A stretch of DNA of 45,361 nt, taken from positions 1 to 45,361 of the forward strand of contig CAJUKE010000024.1 in NCBI GenBank assembly GCA_910587075.1, read 5' to 3'. Shown one piece after another: positions 13,189 to 21,325 of this stretch. The notes beneath the pieces were generated by a model. That model was not told the origin of the DNA. It saw only the letters and a list, made by a program, of their open reading frames with translations, and did no database searches. A program made the translations under genes and the position numbers. Numbering within the stretch: the stretch's first letter is position 1; each line of letters begins with the position of its first letter. The DNA comes from an uncultured Muribaculaceae bacterium. GTDB lineage: Bacteria > Bacteroidota > Bacteroidia > Bacteroidales > Muribaculaceae.

Positions 13189-15669
13189 GTGAAAGAAAAC
13201 GAAAACGAAAGCGCCAACGGCGCCGACCAGTCAATTTCATTTAAAGACCTCCTGTGGATATGCCTGTCGCGCTGGTACTGGTTCGCCATATCCCTGGTGA
13301 TATTCATGGGCTTCGCCTGCTACAAACTGCTCAGCACCCCTAAAGTCTACGAGCGCTCGACACAGCTCCTGATCAAGGACGAGGACTCCGGCGGAGGCGT
13401 CGGAAGCATAGGCAACGAGTTCTCCAACATGGGCTTCCTGCGCTCTTACTCCAACCTCAACAACGAGATGGTGTCGATGACGGCCCCGACGGTGATGTAC
13501 GAGGTGGTGAGGCGCCTGGGACTCGACGTTACCTACTCGGTCGACGGCCGATTCCACGCCTGGGAACTCTACGGCCCCTCGCTCCCCATCAAAATCAGCT
13601 TCCCCGAACTCAAGGAGAACGAGGGGATGTCGCTCACGGCAACCATCAAGCCCGACGGCTCAATCGACCTCTCCGGCTTCACCGAAAAGAACGCCGAGGG
13701 TGAAATCGTGCCCCTCGAAGAGGTGATAAGCGTGAAGGCGCCCGTCGGAATCGACACCGTGGCCACCCCCAACGGCAAAATCGTGCTCTGCCCCAACCCG
13801 GCATACACCAAGCCCGAGACCCCCGCCGCGAATGATCTCGTGATCAACGTGTCGCGCTCGCCGCTTAAAAGCGCCGTGGGCCGCTACACCGGCGAACTAT
13901 CCTCCGAAATACCCGAGGACACCCGCATCATAGCCCTCACCTGCCGCGACGTGAACACCGCCCGCGCCGAGGACCTCCTCAACGCCGTCACAGAGGTGTA
14001 CAACGAAAACTGGGTGCGCGACAAGAACCGCGTATCCATCTCTACCGCCGAATTCATCAAGGAGCGCCTGGCCGTGATCGAGAACGAGCTGGGGAGCGTC
14101 GACTCCGACATCTCCTCCTACAAGTCGACCCATATGGTGCCCGACATAACCCAGGCGTCGCAGCTCTACTTCAAGCGCGCCTCCGAAGCCGGCGACGAGG
14201 TGCTCGACCTCAACAACCGCCTCGGCATCGCCCGCTACATACGCGACTACCTTACCAACTCCTCGAACTCCTTCAACGTGCTCCCAGCCAACGCCGGGCT
14301 GCAAAACCTCTCGGTAGAGTCGCAAATCACCGAATACAACAAGCTGCTGCTCAACCGCAACAACCTGGTCGAGAACTCGTCGGAAAACAACCCCCTCGTG
14401 GTCGACCTCGACAGCCAGCTTGCCGGCATGCGCCAGGCGATCCTCCAGTCGATCGACAACTATATCGTGACCCTCAACGCCTCGGTGCGCTCCGCCGAAG
14501 CCTCGCAGGCCATGGCCTCCTCGCGCCTGGCCGCCAACCCCACCCAGGCCCGCTACCTCCTCAGCGTCGAGCGCCAGCAGAAAGTGAAGGAGAGCCTCTA
14601 CCTCTACCTCCTCCAGAAACGCGAGGAAAACGAGCTCAACCAGGCCTTCACCGCCTACAACAGCAAGGTAATCACCCCGCCCGACGGCTCCGACGCCCCC
14701 GTGTCGCCCAACTCGCGCAACGTGCTCATGATGGCGTTCCTCATGGGCCTCGCCGTGCCGATGGGCCTGATTTGGATTCTTGAGACCTTCAACACCAAGG
14801 TGCGCGGCCGCAAGGACATCGAGAAGCTCTCCGTGCCCTTCCTCGGCGAAATACCCCTGGGCTACAAGCGCCGCAAAGGCCTTCAGCGCCTCCGCCCCGC
14901 GCGCCCCGAGGAGAAGGACCAGCGCGTAATAATGGTGCGCAAAGGCTCCGGCAACACCATCAACGAGGCTTTCCGCGTGATCCGCACCAACCTCGAACTG
15001 ATGGCCGACGCCGAATCGTCGGGCGCCCACACCCTTATGATCACCTCGGCCAACCCCGGCTCCGGCAAGACCTTCATAACAATGAACCTCGCCACCGTAC
15101 TGGCCATCAAGGGGAAGAAAGTGACCATCGTCGACCTCGACCTACGCAAGGCATCGCTGTCGACCTTCGTCAACCAGCCGCAGATCGGTATGTCGGCCTA
15201 TCTCTCGGGCCACGCCACCATCGAGCAGATAAAGAACCGCCGCCCGGTAGAGCCCCCCAAGCACCCCGAACGCTTCGAAGGGAAGAACCTCGGCGAGCAC
15301 TATATCGACATATTCCCCGTTGGCGCCATACCCCCCAACCCCGTCGAGCTCCTCTACTCGCCCCGCCTGAAGGCCATGCTCGACGAGCTGCGCCGCGAAT
15401 ACGACTATGTGCTCATCGACTGCCCGCCGGTTGAAATCGTGGCTGACGCGAAGATCATCAACCGCCACGCCGATATGACCGTGTTCGTGATCCGTGCCGG
15501 AGTGCTCGAACGCGAAATCCTCCCCCACATACAGGAGTTCTACGACAACCAGCGCTACCACAATATGGCAATCATCCTCAACGGCACCGACCAGTCGCAC
15601 CTCGGCCCGCTCCGTTCGCGTTACGGCTACGGCTATGGCTACGGCTACGGTTACCACAAAAAGGACTGA
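13189..15669 (+). CDS. Wzc-like chain-length determinant and tyrosine autokinase
   Basis: An 826-residue inner-membrane protein that controls polymer length and export. A cytoplasmic start is followed by a first membrane helix (about 22-46), a Wzz/GNVR periplasmic domain with long coiled-coil helices (about 230-480), and a second membrane helix (about 505-525). A BY-kinase domain follows, with Walker A SANPGSGKT (620-628), Walker A' TIVDLDLR (D649, D651) and Walker B VLIDCPP (D744). The tail RYGYGYGYGYGYHKKD is the tyrosine cluster that such kinases autophosphorylate. The start is GTG at 13189: the next in-frame ATG falls inside the first helix and would destroy it. It is the last gene of the operon, 64 bases after the Wza-like gene. 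Confidence 0.93.
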   Translation: MKENENESANGADQSISFKDLLWICLSRWYWFAISLVIFMGFACYKLLSTPKVYERSTQLLIKDEDSGGGVGSIGNEFSNMGFLRSYSNLNNEMVSMTAPTVMYEVVRRLGLDVTYSVDGRFHAWELYGPSLPIKISFPELKENEGMSLTATIKPDGSIDLSGFTEKNAEGEIVPLEEVISVKAPVGIDTVATPNGKIVLCPNPAYTKPETPAANDLVINVSRSPLKSAVGRYTGELSSEIPEDTRIIALTCRDVNTARAEDLLNAVTEVYNENWVRDKNRVSISTAEFIKERLAVIENELGSVDSDISSYKSTHMVPDITQASQLYFKRASEAGDEVLDLNNRLGIARYIRDYLTNSSNSFNVLPANAGLQNLSVESQITEYNKLLLNRNNLVENSSENNPLVVDLDSQLAGMRQAILQSIDNYIVTLNASVRSAEASQAMASSRLAANPTQARYLLSVERQQKVKESLYLYLLQKREENELNQAFTAYNSKVITPPDGSDAPVSPNSRNVLMMAFLMGLAVPMGLIWILETFNTKVRGRKDIEKLSVPFLGEIPLGYKRRKGLQRLRPARPEEKDQRVIMVRKGSGNTINEAFRVIRTNLELMADAESSGAHTLMITSANPGSGKTFITMNLATVLAIKGKKVTIVDLDLRKASLSTFVNQPQIGMSAYLSGHATIEQIKNRRPVEPPKHPERFEGKNLGEHYIDIFPVGAIPPNPVELLYSPRLKAMLDELRREYDYVLIDCPPVEIVADAKIINRHADMTVFVIRAGVLEREILPHIQEFYDNQRYHNMAIILNGTDQSHLGPLRSRYGYGYGYGYGYHKKD

Positions 15670-15691
15670 CACAGCGTCTTACCCCATATCT

Positions 15692-15725
15692 CCGCCCCGG
15701 ACCGCCACTGTGCGGCCCGGGGCGG
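15692..15725 (+). terminator. GC-rich hairpin after the exopolysaccharide operon
   Basis: CCGCCCCGG and CCGC pair with GCGG and CCGGGGCGG across one A/C mismatch and a six-base loop. There is no T tract, so its role as a terminator is tentative. The rest of 15726-15847 is GC-rich spacer with no gene. Confidence 0.45.
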
Positions 15726-15847
15726 CGGCGTTTATCCACCCGCCAGCGGGGTGAACCACCCGCCCGCCCCCGGCGTTTTAATCTCGGAGGGGGTGCCCCC
15801 GCCGGCATCCCGACTCCGCGATTGAAACTCAACTATCACCAAGAATT

Positions 15848-16357
15848 ATGAAACGCATAGGGATTTTCTACGGCTCGCAAACCGGGACAACAAAACATAT
15901 AGCGTCGCGCATAGCCTCGATGCTCAACGTCGATGAAAAGGACGTGCACAACGTCAAGGAAACCGCCCCCTCGGCGGTCGGCGACTACGACATACTCGTG
16001 CTCGGCACCTCAACCTGGGGAGCCGGCAAGATGGAGTGCGACTGGTACGACTTCCTCGACGGACTCGAAGCCCTCGACCTGGGCGACAAGCAGATAGCCC
16101 TCTTCGGATGCGGCGACGAAACAATGGAGGACACCTTCTGCTCAGGCGTGGGCGAAATCTACGACCGCCTAAAGCAGACCGGCGCCCGCTTCATAGCCCC
16201 CTACGACACCATCGGCTACACCTTCGAATCGTCCCGCGCCAAACCCGACGACGCCCTTGAGGCCGAAGGGCTCCTCCTTGACGAAGTCAACCACCCCGAG
16301 CTCACCGACCGCCGCCTCCGCGGCTGGACCCTCCTCGTGGCCGACGCCGCCAAATAA
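15848..16357 (+). CDS. fldA: Flavodoxin (long-chain type)
   Basis: A 169-residue soluble FMN-binding electron carrier. The phosphate-binding loop FYGSQTGTTKHIA lies at residues 8-20, the first flavin loop LGTSTWGAG at about 51-59, and the second LFGCGDETMEDTFCSGVGEIYD at about 88-109, including the long-chain insertion that follows. It would serve in place of ferredoxin, for example under iron limitation, in pyruvate or radical-enzyme electron transfer. It stands alone: the upstream operon ends about 180 bases before it and a strong hairpin follows it. No Fur-like site is obvious and I found no clean promoter, so regulation is unknown. Start codon: the first ATG, which gives the usual MKRIGIFYGS start. 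Confidence 0.95.
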   Translation: MKRIGIFYGSQTGTTKHIASRIASMLNVDEKDVHNVKETAPSAVGDYDILVLGTSTWGAGKMECDWYDFLDGLEALDLGDKQIALFGCGDETMEDTFCSGVGEIYDRLKQTGARFIAPYDTIGYTFESSRAKPDDALEAEGLLLDEVNHPELTDRRLRGWTLLVADAAK

Positions 16358-16376
16358 CCCCTCACCCCACTCCATT

Positions 16377-16418
16377 GAAGCGCCCCAAAAGTCAGACACA
16401 AAACTTTTGGGGCGCTTC
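16377..16418 (+). terminator. Terminator of flavodoxin
   Basis: Perfect 16-base arms (16377-16392 and 16403-16418) containing GCGCCCCAAAAGT and its complement, with a 10-base loop, 20 bases after the fldA stop. It is AT-flanked and long, and probably works in both directions. Confidence 0.75.
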
Positions 16419-16469
16419 AGTACCCACGCATCGCTTCTACGGAAAAACAGCTACAAAACAAGGCAAAAA

Positions 16470-16501
16470 TTTGCATAACAGGATTTCAAGAGCTATCTTT
16501 G
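16470..16501 (+). promoter_or_regulatory. Strong promoter of the unassigned RNA
   Basis: TTTG (16470-16473), 20 bases, then TATCTTTG (16494-16501): both elements match consensus perfectly. The predicted transcription start is near 16508, about 395 bases ahead of the next protein gene. Confidence 0.8.
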
Positions 16502-16507
16502 CCGACA

Positions 16508-16817
16508 TAATTCCTGGCCGACCGACTGGAGAGTCGGCGCCGGGAAGGACATACTAACAACAGAGAGCGTTTGTCAAAACGCTTTGTTCTTGGCGGTTAA
16601 GAACTTCGCAAACTCTAATCGTAGTCAAGGATAAAGCAACGATGGATGCCCGCAATATGTACGATTCAGTCCGAACCACCCCTATCAAGGGGTAGCGCGG
16701 TATATATCTGCATATCAGCGTGGGTTTCTATGCGTTGCTCGTTCCAACTACGATGGGTAATGCGAAGACCTTTAACCGCTGGACGAGCCGCAGATGAGAT
16801 TCCCCACGCTCTTTTTT
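16508..16817 (+). ncRNA. Putative structured non-coding RNA, about 310 nt, family not recognised
   Basis: Between a perfect promoter and a T6 tract (16812-16817) lies about 310 bases with no credible reading frame but many consistent helices. A two-part hairpin is formed by 16511-16518 with 16539-16546 and, inside it, 16522-16527 with 16532-16537. Further hairpins are 16566-16572 with 16577-16583, and 16586-16591 with 16599-16604. A nested domain is formed by 16618-16625 with 16747-16754, inside it 16635-16641 with 16733-16739, and inside that 16678-16683 with 16688-16693. Finally AGCGTGGG (16717-16724) pairs with CCCACGCT (16803-16810) directly before the T tract; this crosses the nested domain, so it is a pseudoknot or an alternative fold. 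I see no RNase P, tmRNA tag or SRP signature. It may be a free RNA or a long leader of the gene at 16903. Confidence 0.6.
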
Positions 16818-16902
16818 ATCCAAACAACACCTAAATCCCAATCTATCAACCCGATGAGTGCCGCAAGGGGAAACAAGGGCTCACCGACAACAACACACAC
16901 CA

Positions 16903-17907
16903 ATGAAACCAATCTTCGCAACCCTCCTCGCCGCCACCCTTGCCTCGGCCACCGCTAACGCGATCGAACCCACCGTTACGCTGGAAGACACTTACCCAGG
17001 CGTTATGAACTCAGCACTCACTGTCGACGGAAAAGCCCGTCTGATGGTGCAAAACGTCCAGATTGACAACGAGTACCACTACCACATCGCCTCTATAAAA
17101 TTGCTCGATACCGACCTCAACGAGCTTAAAACCATCACCCTGCCGACTGTCAGCACACCCGCCGGATACACCTCGGAGAACCTTCAAGACTCCGGAGACT
17201 GGGAGGTGTTCGAAGATCGTTATGACTATGTATTATCCGTCGCAGAACCATATTACATTTCGGCCAACGGTCAATCATCTTACGGAATTCTTACGCAGAA
17301 CTTCTTCAACAACGACGAAGCTTTCGAGTTCATAATGCCGACCGTACAGCCTACTACGGAAACCGAGCAGAGGGATTATGACGGCGACGGCGTTATCGAC
17401 TACATTTCAACCCACTACACTTACGACATTACAGGCTACGAAATACGCTCCGAAAACGGCACCAAGCTCTCCACCCTCTCCCTCCCCGCCGGATTCAATG
17501 TCTCAGATGTCACGCTCCTCGACCTCGGCAGCGCTAAATATGTAGTAATCAGCGGATACACCGGCGATACTGGTAAGAGCGCCGACAGCGTTGAGCGCAA
17601 ATCCTATACATTCTACTACAAGGTCGAGTCCGGCGCCTCGTCCCTTAAGCTCGCCCGAAGCGAGGAGGGCACGATGAGCGTCAGAAACAACACCGCCGCC
17701 CGCGAAATCACCATAATTCCGGGCGAGGAGGGCGACTTCGACTCCGTGACCCTCTTCGACGCGGCGGGCCGTATGGTCCGCGGGGCCAACGCGGTCGTCA
17801 ACGACGGAGCGATTACCCTGAGCACCGCGTCGCTCGCGCCCGGCACCTACATCGTCAACGCCGTAGGTCGCGAAAAGCGCGAAAGCGTGAAAGTTACAAT
17901 CCGATAA
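16903..17907 (+). CDS. Secreted protein with C-terminal sorting-type domain, 334 aa
   Basis: I cannot name its function. The ATG at 16903 gives a clean signal peptide (MKPIFATLLAATLASATANA); in-frame codons upstream would only prepend charged residues to it. The mature part is beta-rich. Around residues 160-170 lies DYDGDGVIDY, an EF-hand/dockerin-like calcium loop (D-x-D-G-D-G-x-I-D). The C-terminal 70 residues (VTLFDAAGRMVRGAN ... LAPGTYIVNAVG ... VKVTIR) match the T9SS type A-like domain shared with other exported proteins in this window. It follows the unassigned RNA and is the first of three genes for secreted proteins separated by 25 bases and by an overlap, so probably one operon. Surface or secreted location is well supported; any binding or enzymatic role is not. 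Confidence 0.8.
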   Translation: MKPIFATLLAATLASATANAIEPTVTLEDTYPGVMNSALTVDGKARLMVQNVQIDNEYHYHIASIKLLDTDLNELKTITLPTVSTPAGYTSENLQDSGDWEVFEDRYDYVLSVAEPYYISANGQSSYGILTQNFFNNDEAFEFIMPTVQPTTETEQRDYDGDGVIDYISTHYTYDITGYEIRSENGTKLSTLSLPAGFNVSDVTLLDLGSAKYVVISGYTGDTGKSADSVERKSYTFYYKVESGASSLKLARSEEGTMSVRNNTAAREITIIPGEEGDFDSVTLFDAAGRMVRGANAVVNDGAITLSTASLAPGTYIVNAVGREKRESVKVTIR

Positions 17908-17932
17908 CCAATACTATAACACCAACACACAC

Positions 17933-18397
17933 ATGAGACTAACGCTCACGGCGTTAATCGCAATCTCCTCTCTGGCCGTCTCCGCGGGGCAAACGGTAAT
18001 CTCGCTGACCTACGGCGACGGCCAGACCAGGGAGGTTTCGATCGACGAAACCTCGAAATTCACATTCAGTGCCCGCTACCTCATAGTCTACTCCGACGGC
18101 AAAAACCAACTCTTCCCACTGGAGAACTTGAAAAAATACACCTTCCGCCAGGAACAGACCGCGCTACCGCTCACTTACGCCGACATAGAGACCCCGTTCG
18201 CCATCAACGGCGATGAAGCCACCTTCGCCGCCGCCGACCGGGCACGCTCGGTAGCGCTCTGCGACCTCCAGGGGCGCGTATTGCTCAGGCACGAAATAGA
18301 AGGGGGCCAACCGGGGCGTTTGTCAATCGGACACCTGTCACCGGGAGTCTACATTATGGCCGTCGACGGCGTAAATTATAAATTCGCCAAACGATGA
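17933..18397 (+). CDS. Small secreted protein with sorting-type C-terminus, 154 aa
   Basis: A signal peptide (MRLTLTALIAISSLAVSAGQ) is followed by a short beta-rich region (VISLTYGDGQTREVSI ... FTFSARYLIVYSDG) of the kind found at the front of many Muribaculaceae exported proteins. The C-terminal domain (VALCDLQGRVLLRHEI ... LSPGVYIMAVDGVNYKFAKR) resembles the T9SS-like domain of its neighbours. Function is unknown. It lies 25 bases after the 334-residue secreted protein. Its stop codon overlaps the start of the next gene in an ATGA arrangement (18394-18397), so translation of the two is probably coupled and the products may work together or in a fixed ratio. Confidence 0.8.
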   Translation: MRLTLTALIAISSLAVSAGQTVISLTYGDGQTREVSIDETSKFTFSARYLIVYSDGKNQLFPLENLKKYTFRQEQTALPLTYADIETPFAINGDEATFAAADRARSVALCDLQGRVLLRHEIEGGQPGRLSIGHLSPGVYIMAVDGVNYKFAKR

Positions 18398-21123
18398 GAC
18401 GACAGAAAATAATATCGGCCATAATTTTGGCCGCGGCCGCGGCGCTCGGAGCGACGGCAGCCGACACCACGCCTATGCTCGTGTTCTGCGACGACCAATT
18501 CAGCGCCTTCACCCGCGCCGAGGTCGACAGCGTCACCTTCTCGCGCTTCGATATGGACTCGGTGCTCCGCGACCAGATCGCCACCCAGGTATTATGGAGC
18601 GACGGACATCCCTCGCGGTTCCCCATCGAGCTAACCGACAGCGTGTCATTCGCGACTCCCGACAACAACCTTCTACCCGGCGTGCGCGAAATAAAAGGCG
18701 CGCTCTGGGATTACGTCATCTCTTGCGAGAACGGCAGCGTGCTCCACATAAACCCCTCCATCCCCGAGGAGCTACTGCCAAGGCGCGGCGAGAAACTCGT
18801 GACCACCGAAATGTCGGCCAAATTCCCCGCCGGGTTCATCGGCGAGGTGAACTCCGTTGACCGCTCCGCCTCGGAAATCACAGTTGACTGCGAGCCACTG
18901 GGCCTCTCCGATGTCTACTCAAGCTTCTTCGGTGTATTCGACCGCGAGATAGCCAACAGCGGTGAACTCTCTGAAGCGACCGACCCCGACGAGCCTCAGT
19001 CGCGCTCGGCCGGTCAGAGAGCCGTGACCGACGACTATACCTTCAAGCTTCCGACCTTCGGCAACACTATTGGCCTGGGCTATTCGGTCACACTGCCGGG
19101 CAACATCAATTTCGGAGGCGCCGCCTCCCTGTCGGTCTCCGTAAGCCCTACCGTGAGAGTCAAGACTTTCGTGCTGATTGAATCGTTCGGCCGCGTATTC
19201 AGCACCTCGCGCATCATTGCCGACTTTGAATGCGAGCAGACACTGTCGGCCTCATACTCAGGAGGCTACTCCCGCGACTTTCCGTTTTGGTCACCTCCGG
19301 CGGTGAACGTCGCGCCAGGCGTGGCGTTCTTCCTCGAAGGGGGTATCAACGTGAACGTCAGCGGCACCTGGGGCACCGAAATCACCAACCGGCAGCACTA
19401 CCGACTGGCCGCCCTCACGTCGCTCACCACCGGCGGAGCCAAAAGTGCGCTGAACCCCACTTGCTCTTTCCGACTCGTCGGTGAGCAGCGTAATATCCAA
19501 AACACAATCGGGAGCGGAAGCATATCCGTGGGTGCGTATGTCAAATGTGGTATCGCGGCCCTCCACAAAGAAGTTGCCAACGTCAACATCGGCGCTAACC
19601 TGGAAGCAGCGTTGGAGTTTGACGCAGGTGTGACGGAGGACGACTGGGCTTCGGCTGAGGACGCAACCCCAGCCGTTTACAACAAGCTCTCGAAAGAGGA
19701 TGCCATTAAGTTCGGCGTTTACACCGGGGCCACTGTACAGGCCGAAGCGCTCGGGGGCCGCTTAGAGGATCATTTCAATCTGATACGGACGTACCGCCCC
19801 ATCCTGCAATCGTCAATCATCCCGCGATTCCGAAACACACAGGTCGAACGCCGCGACGACGCGCTGAATATCGTCGATGTGTCGGCCGACGTCACTCCCG
19901 GCCTCATTGATTGCGCCTTAGGGTGGCGCCCGGCCTATGTCGATGAGAACGACAGGCTCGTCATCGTCAGCGATAAAGAGAAGCGCGATTTGCGCCCCGG
20001 CACACTCTCCACCTCGATAAGCAACATCTCGCTCGACAAAAAGTGGCGCGTGTTCCCGACCGTAAAGGTATTCAACCGCTACATAACCGCCTCCCCGTCA
20101 GCTCTTGTCGACGATGAAGCCAACGACTGCGTGCAGGCCAAGTTCATCGAGAACTACTACGCTATTGCCAGTAAAGATGCGGACAAATTAAACGCTAATC
20201 CTTATCTCACATTAGGCACTAACATATGGACCGCCCTTTCGATTCCTATCGAGAGCTTTGATTTCAGCACCCTCAACTTGGATGAAATTAAAGAAGTCGG
20301 CTACTATATAGTGAATTTCTCATACACAAAAGAACTTGTCGAGCAATTTGAGAAAGGTGAATATCGTAATGATCTTAATTACCTAAACAACGACTATTCT
20401 CGTTATTTGTATCTTAACGAGAATTATCAATTACCCATATATAGAGAAGGCGAATGCATAAGCAATCCTAACATCAATGAATTAATCGGAGGCATAAAAT
20501 CAAAGAGATTCGCTTATAATTCCGACAAAAGCGAAAGCGTGGATTTAGCCGGGGCATATGGTGTATACATCAAATCCAAATATGATCAAGCCGACGCCTT
20601 AACCGCTCATCCTTGGGTACTCCATGAATATCGGTCCAATTGCTATCTGTCTTTAGAGAATCCCATCGTAAGAATCACTGAAGGTGGAACAAAGTTAGAA
20701 TTAGATGTAACCACACATTTCAATGAGTTCACTGTTTGCGATATCGTTGGTCGGGAATTTTTAATGTATAGTGGCATTGATAAGGACCCCGGATCATATA
20801 TGGTAAATGGGATGACACTATGCTGCTTCCATTATGACCAATGCGAGTCTTGGGCCGAATTACTGTCACAATATGATAATGATTTATTCACAGCTTTCCG
20901 AATAAAAAACGACCTAAGGTGCACATACGTCACGGGTGGAGCGGTCACCACTCTTCCAAGCGGCACTTACTATTTAAGGCTCAACCAGGTAACGACAAAT
21001 GATGAGTTAATTGAGCTGAGATTAACAACAATGTATGACAAGAACGCTGGTCGCAGAATAACTACCTCAGCCTCAGCTCGCATTGTAAAAGAACCTTTGA
21101 CAAGTAGCTATAATATAGAGTAA
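18394..21123 (+). CDS. Large exported protein of unknown function, 909 aa
   Basis: The signal peptide runs to about residue 22 (AAAALGATAAD). The next 80 residues (FCDDQFSAFTRAEVDSVTFS) echo the front part of the 154-residue protein encoded just before it (SLTYGDGQTREVSIDETSKFTF). Residues about 190-450 are beta-rich with alternating hydrophobic residues and many Ser/Gly, which could form a sandwich or barrel. No catalytic motif is recognised. Unlike its neighbours it does not end in a clear PGxYI sorting-type domain, although GTYYLRLNQ occurs near residue 863. Bases 18394 to about 20150 are GC-rich like the host, whereas about 20160-21120 are distinctly AT-rich, with host-rare codons such as TTA and ATA. 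The C-terminal 320 residues were probably acquired or replaced separately. Start: ATG overlapping the upstream stop. Confidence 0.8.
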   Translation: MRRQKIISAIILAAAAALGATAADTTPMLVFCDDQFSAFTRAEVDSVTFSRFDMDSVLRDQIATQVLWSDGHPSRFPIELTDSVSFATPDNNLLPGVREIKGALWDYVISCENGSVLHINPSIPEELLPRRGEKLVTTEMSAKFPAGFIGEVNSVDRSASEITVDCEPLGLSDVYSSFFGVFDREIANSGELSEATDPDEPQSRSAGQRAVTDDYTFKLPTFGNTIGLGYSVTLPGNINFGGAASLSVSVSPTVRVKTFVLIESFGRVFSTSRIIADFECEQTLSASYSGGYSRDFPFWSPPAVNVAPGVAFFLEGGINVNVSGTWGTEITNRQHYRLAALTSLTTGGAKSALNPTCSFRLVGEQRNIQNTIGSGSISVGAYVKCGIAALHKEVANVNIGANLEAALEFDAGVTEDDWASAEDATPAVYNKLSKEDAIKFGVYTGATVQAEALGGRLEDHFNLIRTYRPILQSSIIPRFRNTQVERRDDALNIVDVSADVTPGLIDCALGWRPAYVDENDRLVIVSDKEKRDLRPGTLSTSISNISLDKKWRVFPTVKVFNRYITASPSALVDDEANDCVQAKFIENYYAIASKDADKLNANPYLTLGTNIWTALSIPIESFDFSTLNLDEIKEVGYYIVNFSYTKELVEQFEKGEYRNDLNYLNNDYSRYLYLNENYQLPIYREGECISNPNINELIGGIKSKRFAYNSDKSESVDLAGAYGVYIKSKYDQADALTAHPWVLHEYRSNCYLSLENPIVRITEGGTKLELDVTTHFNEFTVCDIVGREFLMYSGIDKDPGSYMVNGMTLCCFHYDQCESWAELLSQYDNDLFTAFRIKNDLRCTYVTGGAVTTLPSGTYYLRLNQVTTNDELIELRLTTMYDKNAGRRITTSASARIVKEPLTSSYNIE

Positions 21124-21146
21124 AATAACATTAATTAAGGCGGTGG

Positions 21147-21186
21147 GCGGGCTGATTTCGCGCTGAGGAGTGGGAAATCAGCCCGC
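21147..21186 (+). terminator. Long inverted repeat after the 909-aa gene
   Basis: Perfect 13-base arms GCGGGCTGATTTC (21147-21159) and GAAATCAGCCCGC (21174-21186) enclose a 14-base loop, 23 bases after the stop. No T tract follows. The right arm ends just before the -7 box of the next gene, so it may be either a terminator or a regulatory site. Confidence 0.5.
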
Positions 21187-21193
21187 AATGTCG

Positions 21194-21201
21194 TATCTTT
21201 G
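21194..21201 (+). promoter_or_regulatory. -7 element for the nrnA-DUF4827-glmM group
   Basis: TATCTTTG is a perfect -7 element with no clear TTTG at -33. About 120 bases of leader follow, including the hairpin GGCGGC-GTAT-GCCGCC (21212-21227). Confidence 0.5.
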
Positions 21202-21325
21202 CAGATTGATTGGCGGCGTATGCCGCCAGCGGGGCGGGAATTAGCGCCCCGGCGGGAACTGATCCCTCCCGGTTACCTTTATGGATGCTGATGCGCCCGC
21301 GGGCGCCGATAGCCGCGAATGATTA

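Noticed and set aside
13897..15030. Open frame of 377 residues opposite the Wzc-like gene
   Set aside because: It lies wholly within a certain gene, with antisense-type composition (Val/Gly/His/Glu-rich) and no motif.
16508..16817. RNase P RNA, tmRNA, 6S or SRP RNA
   Set aside because: None of the conserved blocks I know (RNase P GAAAGUCC and ACAGAA, a tmRNA tag with tRNA-like ends, the SRP GGUCAGG loop) is present, and 6S should be one long hairpin with a central bubble. Confirmation needs a covariance search.
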